A stretch of 64,000 bases of DNA from Bactericera cockerelli (taxonomy: Eukaryota > Arthropoda > Insecta > Hemiptera > Triozidae), in assembly GCA_024516035.1 (NCBI GenBank), contig CM044966.1, forward strand, positions 21,212,576-21,276,575, given 5' to 3'. Shown one piece after another: positions 20,332-30,773 of the stretch (position 1 is the stretch's first letter; each line of letters starts with the position of its first letter). The notes under the pieces are model-generated. The model worked only from the letters and a program-made list of their open reading frames with translations. It had not been told where the DNA came from and did not search any database. A program made the position numbers and the translations under genes.

Positions 20332-20653
20332 TTTTTTTTTTTTTTTTTTAATTTGGGTTTAACGTCGCTTTCAACTACATGGTCTACTAAAAATAAAGTG
20401 GCTGTATGGGCTTATCCTTGGCCCACTGCCAATCTTCTAAAAAAAAAAAAAAACTACATGGTCAGATGTCATATCACGACAGGGGTGTTACGCTCCATTC
20501 GCAGGAACCTCAAAAAAACTGCTACACAAATTGACCTCACCCAGCCTGGGTTGGGCCGGAATGTCAGCATCACAAAGACTTCACCTCGCTGGACGTTGCT
20601 TAACTTCGGTGATCCTATGAGAACCGGTGCATTCAACGCACCATCGACGCTGG
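20332..20653 (-). mobile_element. 5S rRNA-derived SINE, directly abutting the previous copy
   Basis: Second copy with a shorter 5S-like head (AACTTCGGTGATCCTATGAG, CGCACCATCGACGCTGGC) that lacks the GGATGGGTGACC segment. It is interrupted at 20385-20451 by a small A-tailed insertion. Confidence 0.85.
20385..20451 (+). mobile_element. Tiny A-tailed retrocopy flanked by a 12-bp duplication
   Basis: About 67 bases beginning TACTAAAAATAAAGTGGCTG and ending in A13-15, bounded by AACTACATGGTC on both sides (20373-20384 and 20452-20463). TTGGCCCACTGCCAA inside can form a 5-bp hairpin. The hallmarks are those of LINE-mediated copying of a small RNA. The source RNA was not recognised. Confidence 0.65.
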
Positions 20654-20682
20654 CTTATTTTATTTTTTAAAAGATAGAAATG

Positions 20683-20925
20683 TTAATTTGATTTTACAGT
20701 AGCACTTAAATCGCGAGGATCATCAGACTCAATAAACCTAGTCAATATTCGGCCATTCCGTTTTAAATTTTGAAATTCAAGAACACTTTCTCCATAGGCC
20801 TGCCAGAGTTTATCAAATGTTTCTGTTGCACTGTGTCCAAGTTTCAAGCAGAACTTGAGAGCACCATTGCTCAGAATTGACAAAACGGACACGAAAAATG
20901 TTTGGCGAAAATTAAAAAACGTTAC
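20683..20925 (-). pseudogene. Degenerate mariner transposase N-terminus (copy B)
   Basis: Reads KFCLKLGHSATETFDKLWQA then a degraded ...RNGRILTRFIESDDPRDLSAT, matching the HTH_48 layout ending in an acidic-PR-GRPS-like motif. No DDE/DDD catalytic region is present. Confidence 0.6.
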
Positions 20926-21489
20926 CTTTCACTAAAGATAATTATTATTATTATTGTTGTGTATATTTTTTTTTTTTTTTTTTTTTATTTTACAGTTCTC
21001 TTTATTTCTACAAAAATGTTAAGATTAGGTATCCTATACTACAATTTATTCAAATAAAGGCTATGAATAATTAAATATACAAAGTTGAAACTCAATATTT
21101 TTAACTGTCAAAAAATTACGAGGGTTGCTAAGGATTTTAAAAACACATAATAATAATAGTAGATACCTAATAATAATTATTAATACCAGTAATAATTGGA
21201 GCACTAGGCGAAGTAGCAAAGACATTGAAAGAAAACCTTCAAATGCTACCTGGAAAGCTCAATATCGGTAAAATCCATGAAAGTGCACTGCTCGGCACAG
21301 CCTACATCATGAGAAAAGTAGTCTTATGAAACAAACATTTAAAATATTACAACCCATTGGATCTGAGGAATAAGGATAGTTCTTGATCCAATCTGGAGAT
21401 AGCGGAGGTACTTCCATAAAAAAATCCTCTTGGTAAAATGGGTGATAATACTGATAATACTAGTAAAAATAAATAATAATAATTGTACT

Positions 21490-21715
21490 AATAATAGTAA
21501 TAATACCCTATAGTGGAAGGTAACCACCAAGCGAGGTTAATGCTCAAAGCATTTACTACCACCTAACCCTCAGAGTCTTATTCCTATCTGGTCTCGAACT
21601 TTAAATTAATGAGGAAAAAATTTATGCACTGGGTGGGATTCGAAACAAGGATCTCTACGCTACCTGGATTACCAGACTAGCGCGTTAACCCCTTGACTAC
21701 CAGTGGGCGCTGTGG
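21490..21715 (-). mobile_element. tRNA-headed SINE (family C), copy B
   Basis: Ortholog by duplication of 1640-1862, so inserted before the segmental duplication. Confidence 0.75.
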
Positions 21716-22260
21716 TTGGTTCCTGAAGAACACACAATTTTGTTTTCAACATATGAATTTCTACCTGTCTTCCATTTTCAATGTTTTGTTACCTACCTAG
21801 AGAAATACACATTTTAGTTTATAATTATTTCTTCGAATAAATATTCCTAAACATTTTTGCTGAAAAGTCTCTTCTTTTCTTCTTTTAGGGTTACATTTAG
21901 GGCGCAATTAATAGACGTTTTTGGTAATACCTCTGTGGCGTTAAGTCTCGGATTGCGTCCTGTGTAAGATAGAGAAAACCGACGCTTAGAAAGTTAGCAA
22001 TGACTTAATTTATCGATTTTGTCTATTAATTTCGTCGTAAGCGACAGAATTGGATCCATAAGTTGAAGTCAGAGCTTCCATTTCCTAAATTAATAAGGGC
22101 GAAATTAATTGACAATATTGAGCTCCTAAATGCTTTAAAGTTAGAAATGGACTTGAGACACCCTGAATCAGGTTCATACTATTGACTTAGCAAACGACTA
22201 AAAGCTGAAAATGTAAAATATTCTATGCTTACTTTGTCTTTATGTAATTGATTTTATTAG

Positions 22261-22514
22261 TCACCGTGTCAGGGTGAGTTAGCGCGGCGCTAGGCATTGC
22301 ACGCGCGGTGACCTGGGTTCTATCCCCAACGGGGCACGATTTTTTCTGCTCTGTACTTGGGTGTTTGGGGTCCACTCATACAGCGTGAGGAAAAATAAGT
22401 AGCTGCTTTAATGTTAGCAGCGACCAGTGACAGAATAAGAGGCGAAAATAAGATATTGGGATATTAAATATATGGAAAAGTCCAATAATTCTGCGCTACC
22501 CACTAAAATTGTGA
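22261..22514 (+). mobile_element. tRNA-headed SINE (family B), copy B
   Basis: Duplicate of 3091-3355. Differences include an extra GCGGC in the head and TCTATCC in place of TCGATTCC in the B-box. Confidence 0.8.
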
Positions 22515-22611
22515 GATAAAAACACAAAGAAACACATTCATGTAATTGATTTAAAATAAAATTCTACTAGATTAGCTCAGATCGCATGGCAGGCAAGTAC
22601 CTTACCCCTTA

Positions 22612-22800
22612 GCGCGATTAGCTCGGTGGTAAGGTACTCGCTTGCCATGCGGAAGGTCCTGGGTTCGAATCCCACAGCCGACAAAATAATTGTATTCAAA
22701 ATTCTGTTACACTTGTTTCTAAGGTTTACCTTCTCGTGTGCTCATGTTGACTGAAAATCTCAATGGAAAGTGTGTCGCTTCTCGCAAGTAAAAATTGAAT
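22612..22800 (+). mobile_element. tRNA-headed SINE (family A), copy B
   Basis: Duplicate of 3443-3640, with the same ATTGAATTGAATT tail. Confidence 0.8.
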
Positions 22801-23105
22801 TGAATTATTTGGTTTTTTACTGTACACTAATAATATTCCTTAATATTATCTCCTAAGCGTATGCAAACTTCTGAGGAGTTTCCATACTTCTGAGAGGGGA
22901 GACTACGGGATGAGAAAGCTACAACACATGTGACAAAAGTTTACAATAGCTGCTGTTTCATGGCTACGAAATAAAAAAGGCTGTGGTCTCTCATTAAAAA
23001 AAATTCTACACTTCTATGCATCAGCATGTATGATTTGAAATAAACTTCAACTGAGTAGACACCCAGTATCAGGGATATTCTAGTAATATTGTTGATTATT
23101 TCACT

Positions 23106-23325
23106 ACCTTGCACTAGTGGTCAAGTGGTTAACGCGCTAATCTGGTAATCCAGGTAGCGTAGGGATCCGTTGGATCGAATCCCATTCAGTGCATTAATTT
23201 TTCTTCATTAAATTGAGTTTGTGACTACTTGAAAAAAAAATTCCTGCCCCGCTGGGAATCGAACCCAGGTCACCATGCGTACAATGCCTAGCGCGCTAAC
23301 TCACTCTGCCACGGTGACTACTGAT
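23106..23325. mobile_element. SINE cluster: family C head (+) and family B head (-)
   Basis: 23106-23230 begins CACTAGTGGTCAAGTGGTTA (family C, +). 23243-23325 reads CCCCGCTGGGAATCGAACCC (family B head, -). Absent from copy A, which has the LINE fragment at the equivalent interval. Confidence 0.7.
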
Positions 23326-23359
23326 ATGACCATGCAGTTGAAAGCGATGTTAAATTTTT

Positions 23360-23645
23360 GTTTAAAAAAACGCTTGCATACGAGTCTGCAACCATTGGGA
23401 CATTTTCATCTTTACTATTCAAGGTCCAAAACCCAACTGACCAAATTTCGTATTGTGCGCATGACACATACCTTCTCTCTTCTCTCCCTCTACAATTCAA
23501 TACTTCGCCATTGTGCGCATGACACACACTTTCCCTTTCTCTCCCTTTACAATTCAATATTTCGTTACATAATATCGTTACATAATTTCGTTACATAATT
23601 TCGTCACATAATTTTGGTTATGTGCCAGAGCAAAGACATGAAAAT
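23360..23645. repeat. About 285-bp repeat shared with 47770-48062
   Basis: Begins ACGCTTGCATACGAGTCTGC and ends GACATGAAAATGTC; contains tandem CGTTACATAATTTCG and two CATTGTGCGCATGACACA-type units. GACATTTTCAT near the left and ATGAAAATGTC at the right are inverted. The copy at 47770-48062 lies in ASNA1 intron 4. Class unknown. Confidence 0.7.
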
Positions 23646-24018
23646 GTCAATAAGACTCTAAGGGTTAACCTCGCCTGGTGGTACCTTCCACTAAATATTG
23701 TTATTACCAAGACGAAAAGGGTAATAACAAGTCCTAGCTCGTACACAATGGAAATCATTGCACATGTCTGGAATAATTAATTTAGTATTATAATGATTAG
23801 CATGGTAGACAAACTCAAACTCGGTAGGTACTGAGTGGCAGCATCCCCAAAACATTTTCCCACCAGCCGCATCTGGTTATTATTATTATTATTATTATTA
23901 CTAGTGACATGATAATCTGGTTAGTATTATTATTACTAGTGACATGATAATATGGTAAGTATTATTATTACTATTGACATGATAAATAAATAAAATAAAA
24001 ATCCACAATATTATATCC

Positions 24019-25686
24019 CTACTTGGTTTCGATTTCAATTGATTTGAAATGAACTTCCACTGTGTAGACACGAGCATCTGACTGAGGTAATCCATATACT
24101 TCCCACCACATCGCGCTCTGGCCCCTGCTCCCGTGCACCTGGTCCCCCGAGTAGTAGAACTGACAGACCTCCACACAGGGAGCAGCAGGAGTCAGTGTTA
24201 CTCTCCTGTATGATCCGTCTCGTGGTACTACCCAGGAGTCATAACCTCCACGTTGTGGGACAAACTTGAATTGACATTCAACAGTACACTCCCAGTCACG
24301 CTGCGTGGTGGAGAGACATTTCAAATACATGTGAATGTTGTTGTAAGCTTCATACCTCATGCATGCTTTCCATTTCATATCTCCTATGAGACACTCCTTT
24401 TCTGACTCATGCAATTCAGAGGAACCATGTGGACGTTTAATGGTGAATTTCTTTGTAACATTTGTTAACAACTTCTTTCTAGACTCTACTACAGTTGGGT
24501 TATTAACAATTCCTTCATTTTGGTTATTGATCTCTGCTCTATTTGGATTCCCAGTCTCTACTTCAACAGGATTTTCAACATTTCTTTCAGTTTGATCTCT
24601 GATTTCTGCTTTGAATTGATTTCTAGGCTCAATGCTCTTCGAGAAATATGTGTTATCGTCCAGAAATTCTCGGTATTTAATAAACAATTCTGTTTTAAAA
24701 GCAGGAATGTACTCGAAAGCTGATATATGTTTAACGCGAATATGTGAAAGTAGTTTTTTCAAAACATTATCTGAAAATGTCTTTGCCAGTTCGACACAGC
24801 TCTCAAGTTGATCAGGAATAATGTTGTCCACATCCGGGTTATTTTCATTGAAATCACCACTGGATGGTCCAGCAGTATGGTTCACCGCCATCTTCTTAAA
24901 TTTCGTAATCACTTTCTTGTCCCATGACTTGGCATCAGTTGTGAAAACTTTTTCACTTCTGGCAGCATGTGACTGAGAGTCACAACCATCAGCCGATTCC
25001 TCAGCAACATGTGCACTGCTGATCTTCTCGTCCAACATTTTCAGAGCTCGCCGGGGACACTGGTTCAGATTCTCACTGTGCCAAACCAAAGAACCCCTGA
25101 GGATGTCAATTTCAGGCGCGTAAAACAGGTTGGACTTTATCAATTCACTCAAAACTTCGTATTGCAAATCCTTGAAACTCTCGTGCTTCAACACTTGTTC
25201 TGAATTCTCGTAAGCATAAATAATTAACTTTTTGTACAGCTCGTCCAATAAGAATTTCTTGGCTGTATTGATGAGTACAAAAAACGTGTCGAGCTCAAAA
25301 TTGTCAAGTGTAGACAGGAATGACTTGATGGCAGTGAAGATATCAGAGAGCTCATAGGTCTCGCACAGCCGGAGAACCTCACAGATGATGGGTTTCTGCA
25401 TTCTTGAAAAATTCAATTCCATGCCATGCATGTATTGAAGTATGATTTCAAAGCTCTCATCAAACATGAGACCTGGCATTGTTAGTATTTTGTCTTCACA
25501 GTGTTCATGATGAGTCTCTACTTGTGAATACAGGATACTACTGCTCATGTAGATAAGATGACTGCTGACATAAAATTTCGATTTTTTCAAGATAAACTCA
25601 CAGTCACATATTTTTTTATTGTTCCAAACCTTTTCTGCCTTCATTGTCAGTTCACTTCTGAACAAGACATCTTGTACTTCTGCCAT
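24019..25686 (-). CDS. BTB-BACK protein with C-terminal MATH-like domain, copy B (intact)
   Basis: A single coding exon of 555 codons. The start MAEVQDVLF lies just inside a strong acceptor (CTTTTTTTGTTTCAG before AATGG), so a 5' untranslated exon is predicted and the longer upstream in-frame ATG at 25788 is probably intronic. Residues about 20-125 are BTB (ICDCEFILKKSKFYVSSHLI, with the D/H core and the SSILYSQV helix). About 130-225 is BACK-like. About 230-420 is an acidic, low-complexity linker. About 430-555 resembles a MATH/TRAF fold (DMKWKACMRYEAYNN, HMYLKCLSTTQRDWECTVEC, closing VYTVEVHFKSIE). By family, BTB-BACK proteins assemble with Cullin-3 and MATH binds substrates. SPOP-type proteins place MATH before BTB, so this order is unusual. 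The specific substrate is unknown. Confidence 0.82.
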   Translation of the reverse strand: MAEVQDVLFRSELTMKAEKVWNNKKICDCEFILKKSKFYVSSHLIYMSSSILYSQVETHHEHCEDKILTMPGLMFDESFEIILQYMHGMELNFSRMQKPIICEVLRLCETYELSDIFTAIKSFLSTLDNFELDTFFVLINTAKKFLLDELYKKLIIYAYENSEQVLKHESFKDLQYEVLSELIKSNLFYAPEIDILRGSLVWHSENLNQCPRRALKMLDEKISSAHVAEESADGCDSQSHAARSEKVFTTDAKSWDKKVITKFKKMAVNHTAGPSSGDFNENNPDVDNIIPDQLESCVELAKTFSDNVLKKLLSHIRVKHISAFEYIPAFKTELFIKYREFLDDNTYFSKSIEPRNQFKAEIRDQTERNVENPVEVETGNPNRAEINNQNEGIVNNPTVVESRKKLLTNVTKKFTIKRPHGSSELHESEKECLIGDMKWKACMRYEAYNNIHMYLKCLSTTQRDWECTVECQFKFVPQRGGYDSWVVPRDGSYRRVTLTPAAPCVEVCQFYYSGDQVHGSRGQSAMWWEVYGLPQSDARVYTVEVHFKSIEIETK

Positions 25687-25767
25687 TCTGAAACAAAAAA
25701 AGAGAGGGTAATGAACATGGTATAATTGTGTAAATATTTTTTTTTTTTTTTTTAATTGACAAAATAC

Positions 25768-25892
25768 AATAGAATCCCGCTGCTTCAAAATTCAAGGGAC
25801 AGAATTGACATGTCAGATTTCAAATAAGGGCCGCTTTCGGATAAAAGGGATTTTCGACCTATCGCGACTTCGAGGTAGCGAGATTCTACTAT
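25768..25892. mobile_element. Inverted-repeat element upstream of BTB copy B
   Basis: Copy of 6498-6598: left end TAGAATCCCGCTGCTTC, right end GAGGTAGCGAGATTCTACT, with about 25 additional central bases. Confidence 0.6.
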
Positions 25893-25917
25893 GAATAGGT
25901 AAAATGAAAAATAATTA

Positions 25918-26965
25918 AGTAAATATCACAGGTAGGTACAAGTACAAGTAAATATCACAAGTAGGTACAAGTATAAGTAAATATCATAGGTAGGTACCAG
26001 TACAACTATTTATCACAGGTAGATACAAGTACAAGTAAATATCACAAGTGGGTACAAGTACAAGTAAATATCACAGGTAGGTACAAGTACAAGTAGATAT
26101 CATAGGTAGGTACAAGTAAAACTAATTATCACAGGTAGATACAAGTACAAGTAAATATCAAAAGTAGGTACAAGTACAAGTAGATATCATAGGTAGGTAC
26201 AAGTAAAACTAATTATCACAGGTAGATACAAGTACAAGTAAATATCACGGGTGGGTACAAGTACAAGGAAATATCACAAGTAGGTACAAGTAAAACTAAT
26301 TATTACAGGTAGATACAAGTACAAGTAACTATCACAGGTGAGTACAAGTACAAGAAAATATCACAGGTAGGTACAAGTACAAGTAGATATCATAGGTAGG
26401 TACAAGTACATGTAAATATCACAGGTAGGTACAAGTGAAAGTAGATATCACAGGTAGGTACAAGTAGAAGTAAATATCACAGGTAGGTACAAGTACAAGT
26501 AGATATCACAAGTAGGTACAAGTATAAGTAAATATCATAGGTAGGTACCAGTACAAGTAAATATCACAGGTAAGTACAAGTATAAGTAAATATCACAGGT
26601 AGGTGTACAAGTACAAGTAAATATCAGAGGTAGGTACAAATACAAGTAAATATCTCAGGTAGGTACAAATACAAGTAAATATCACAGCTGTAGGTACAAG
26701 TACAAGTAAATATCACAGGTAGGTACATGTACAAATAAATATCACATCTAGGTACAGGTACAAGTAAATATCATAGGTGAGTACAAGTAGAAGTAAATAT
26801 CACAGATAGGTACAAGTAGAAGTAAATATCACAGATAGGTACAAGTACAAGTAAATATCACAGTAGGTACCAGTACAAGTAAATATCACAGATAGGTACA
26901 AGTACAAGTAAATATCACAGATAGGTACAAGTACAAGTAAATATCACAGATAGGTACAAGTACAT
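25918..26965. repeat. Minisatellite, about 29-bp unit x ~36 (copy B)
   Basis: Same unit as 6620-6846 (AAATATCACAGGTAGGTACA core). Many units are variants such as AGATATCATAGGTAGG or ACTAATTATCACAGGTAGAT, and some higher-order units of about 120 bp recur (for example 26085-26240). It begins about 230 bp upstream of the BTB copy B start codon. Confidence 0.95.
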
Positions 26966-27109
26966 TCTGATCAATTGCAAGCTTATTTCTGGTCAAACTC
27001 TTGGTTTTAATTTCAAAAGTTGAAAGATAGTATTCTGGAATAAACTTTAAGTATTTTGGAAAAAACTTCAAGTAGGTATTTTGAAATAAACTTAAAGTAT
27101 TTTAGCCAG

Positions 27110-27600
27110 CCCCCATGGCGTGACAATTGAGACTACTACCTGTAGTCCAGAGATCCCAAGTTTGATCCTTGATTGGGGCATACTTTTCCAAAGAAATTCT
27201 GTTCCTTTCAAAACATTTCCTCCTGATTTCCTCCCTCATAACTTACAATGCACATTCCTCTACTTTAGACCTTAGTAATAAGATTACCCCATTTAAAGAA
27301 ATGTGTAAAGAGGCTTTATCTTTTCCCCTGTAATATTTTTTTAAATTTAAAATCCTGTTACCTGTTTTCACGTGAGGCTGGTATTTCCAGCCCTACCCAG
27401 GCTGGGTGAGGTTATTGTGGGTAGCTGGTATGATTCCCAACAAATAGAAGGTAAAACCCCCGTCCTCAATATCTACCTCATCAGGAGCTTACAACCAAAA
27501 ATAATCCACTAGTCACAATACATCTAATTAGGTATAAGTGTTAACTCTAAGGGGTTTCACTATAAACCCTGCAACCAGGTCAGATAATAATAAAAGTATT
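27110..27600 (+). mobile_element. tRNA-headed SINE (family E), interrupted
   Basis: Copy of 6975-7310 with about 160 bp inserted between TTTCAAAACA and CACGTGAGGC (27212-27372). The insert resembles a LINE 3' end (CCCCTGTAATATTTTTTTAA) but is too short to classify. Confidence 0.7.
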
Positions 27601-27983
27601 TTGGAATAACCTTTAAGTATTTTGGAATAAATTTCAACTTGTCAGTCCCATTTTAAGGCCCCATGCCTTGAAAATGCTAAGGGCCTTGTGCAGGCATAGT
27701 CCAGCACTGTTTGGCTTTGGTGTTATTACTTAGTGCCTAGTTAGTCTTACCTAGAAGTTTCCGTTTCTGGTATGGCATGGATGTAAAGGTAAAGTGACCT
27801 GAAGGAATGCAAAAGCAGTTCCAGGGCACACTTACTTTTAAAAAAATAGGTTAGGTGGTAGAAAATGCTGTGAGCATTAACCTCGCCTGGTGGTTACCTT
27901 CCACTAAATAGTGTTATTATTCTTATCATAGAAAAATCCAATGGAGCTGAATATCAGTTTGTTATAACTGGAAGGCCGTTATA

Positions 27984-28900
27984 CGAGGTTTGGCTATTAA
28001 GTTCGTAGACGCGAGCCGCTACGCAAAAGCTGTCCATGCTAGGAAGATATGATGAACATGTTTAGAAAGCTTCAAGTCTTGTGTTTTGATTGATAGCTGT
28101 CATATGCCTGTACTGTAATTAGTTCTGTTGTAATAGCCCGACGCGCAAGACACCTTTTTTAATTTTGCCGGAATTATGATTGATACAAACGTTGAGCAAC
28201 GAGTGATTATTGAATTTTACGTAAAACTTGCTGGTAAAACTTTTTCTTTGTTAAAGACAGTGTACCAGGAGTCATGTTTGAAAAGATCAACGCTTTATAA
28301 GTGGTTTAAACTGTTTCAAGGTGGTCAAGAAGATGTTGAGGACGATCTACGTCCTGGTCGCCCCCAAACCTCAAAAACTGACGAAAACATTGAAAAAATT
28401 GGTGTTATGATTCGTTCTGACGGTAAATTAACTCTAGGACTAATGGCTGATACACTTAAAATTAATAGAAAATGTGTGAGACAAATTTTGCACGAAAATT
28501 TCAACATGACAAAAGTTTGCGCAAAAATGGTGCCATGCGCCAGTCCACAGTGCCTTCTCCGTGAAGACGTTTCTATCCAAGTACAACATTCCAGTGTTGG
28601 AAAACCCTCCTTAATCACCCGACCTGGCCCCGTGCGACTTTATTTATTCCCAAAAATCAAATCTACCCTGAAAGGTACCAGATTTGACAGCGTAAATGAC
28701 GTTAAGAAAAAACCGGCAAAAGTCTTGAAAGGCCTCTCACAAAATGACCTCCACCACTGTTTCGATCAATGAAAAATTTGCTTAGAACGTTGTAGGGATA
28801 GAGGAGGGGAGTACATTGAAGGGGATAACTACTAAAGTTGGGTAAGTTAAACACACATCGTTTTATAGAAAGATTCTACAAACTTAATAGCCAAACCTCG
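27984..28900 (+). mobile_element. Internally deleted mariner transposon
   Basis: Terminal repeats CGAGGTTTGGCTATTAAGTT and the complement at 28881-28900 flank the element, and TA is duplicated (27982-27983, 28901-28902). The enclosed ORF (28176-28772, 198 aa) starts as a Mos1-type transposase: HTH_48 with LYKWFKLFQGGQEDVEDDLR and a GRPQT motif, then MADTLKINRKCVRQILHENF. It then jumps to ...RPGPVRLYLFPKIKSTLKG, the DLAPCDFYLFPKLK-like C-terminal region. The middle, including most DDD catalytic residues, is deleted but the frame stays open. It is non-autonomous and absent from copy A (near 7848). Confidence 0.92.
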
Positions 28901-28913
28901 TATTCTGAGTTGT

Positions 28914-28990
28914 TATAAGTATAAGTATAAGAAGTGCTTTATTTAGACTGTCAGCGCAAGAGAGGTAGTCCCATTATGCCAACAGTTTAT
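28914..28990 (-). mobile_element. 3' end of the 8770-12806 LINE family
   Basis: TTATAAGTATAAGTATAAG is the inverted tail repeat, followed by GTGCTTTATTTAGACTGTCA and GTCCCATTATGCCAACAGTT. It is a short, heavily 5'-truncated insertion next to the mariner. Confidence 0.85.
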
Positions 28991-28999
28991 GTTATTGGC

Positions 29000-30760
29000 C
29001 AAGTTCACTGAATTTCACGTTTTTCATGGTGGTCTATGGATTTCATCTCAGGGACAGGGGTCAAGCACAGGAGTATGCTATGAATCATCCCCAATGAAAA
29101 TCAGACCTGTGTGCAATATTTCAGGTCTCGAGCACTTACCGTTTAGGTGCCAACTTATTACACACATAAACATGTGTACCATTATTTATCCAGGGGGAAA
29201 CATTTTTCTCTATTTAGGGTACTCTGACCAGTGGGAAATCATTGGAGGAGATTTTTATATTGTCTACTGATATGTGTTAAAACTGTTATTATATATTTAT
29301 AATTATTTTTCTCTAGCTTTTAATCTTTGATCATTACCAGGAGTGGCCTCAGTGGGGTCAACAATAGAATCTTAAATGGAACTACTCTGTTTGTGATATA
29401 TTTCTAAAAGGTAAGATAAAGTTAAGTTTTCATATTTGTGTTAATTGATCAAACTAATGAGTTGGGTGATATTTTTAGACAGTAGTTAACATTCAAAGTA
29501 TTTTAAGACATGTTTGATTTTTTTTTTTTTTACAAAACAGGATCAAAGATATACCAAAATGTTTCCCTCATTAATGGCTCAGCACACAGGTCTCATCATT
29601 TTGCAAAAAAAAAAAAATTGTCCGTTCTCTGATATTTCAAGTGGCTCTGTATTTTTGGCAGACCCTGTATGTTGTTATTGATGTTATAAACTGCTACAGC
29701 TGGGGTGAGTGATGGTCTCCAGCTAACCTTAGTGGCTCGTTCTGAACCACAAAGTTCTACGTGTGATTAAAAATTGCCAGAATTTGGCCTGTTTAATGTA
29801 ATTGAATTAGTAAATCTAAGCAACTCCTTAGATTTTATAAGCTGACCAACAGGTATTTTCAAACAAGATTTTCTGTCATCAAGGCTGAACACAGCTCCAT
29901 TATGCCACAGAGCCCAGCTTAGATTTGACCTCTACAGTTGTTGTCAATGAGAAAGTTAAGAGATAGTGTCCACTAAGATTTACAAAACCTGTTTCATTTT
30001 TTGCCCTGAAACCTCCAAATTGTTCCATAGTTTATACACATCTACAAAGCCGAACTAAGTTATGACCTCTACAGTAGTAGTCAATGTGAAAGATTAGGGA
30101 TAGTTTCCACAAAGATTAACTAATTCTGTTTCATAATTTGCTTCTTAGTAGGTATGCTACTATACTTGGCAATGTTGTCTACAACAGAATAAAGTAACTA
30201 TACAGATATTCATCTTAATCACTATTTTCATTCAAATTAAAAAAAACCCTATACACCCTTGCAGTGAACTGAACAGATTCACTTACCCTGTGGTTGTGGA
30301 GAGAACTTGTGTCTTGAAATATTCTGGATAACAATCTGAAGATATTTGTATTAGTTTGGAGCCACTTGAAGGAAATAATGCCACGCCAACTCTCAGATGA
30401 ATGATGATGAGAGAATTGAGAGTAGGGATGAGTTTATTTCTTCTTTATACTTTTTTAAAACTTAGGACATCTTAATATTGACGAGTTATTGAGTTGTAAG
30501 TTGGGATGACTGAAGCTACCAACGTAGCTATTGAGTTTGTTTTCCAATTTCCTTTCTAACTCACAACCCTACACCCTGTGAAGCTTATTGTGGCAGGGAG
30601 AGATAATCCAAGCTGTCAAACACCAATGAAACAACCTAATCAACAAATAAACTTAAAATATCAAAATGGTGAAAACTCAGGCTAAAATTTAATTACAAAC
30701 TACGATTACTGTCTTATGAAACAGGTTGTATACAGGTAGAACAAATAAGAAAGAAGAAAT
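29000..30760. other. Non-coding remainder of duplication copy B
   Basis: Collinear with 7880-8325 and 12805-14000. It contains a minus-strand piece of repeat G at 29690-29780 and otherwise no supportable gene or RNA. Confidence 0.6.
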
Positions 30761-30773
30761 CACGAGGTTCAAC

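Larger units (their letters stand above)
20780..30770. repeat. Segmental duplication, copy B (BTB-BACK-MATH locus)
   Basis: Direct-orientation partner of about 90-14070, offset by roughly 20 kb. It keeps the intact BTB gene and the ancestral empty sites for copy A insertions. Its private gains are the deleted mariner at 27984-28900, a LINE 3' fragment at 28914-28990, about 160 bp at 27212-27372 inside a SINE, a minisatellite of about 36 units instead of 8, and repeats around 23106-23650. The right end meets an inverted-repeat element starting at 30774. Confidence 0.9.
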
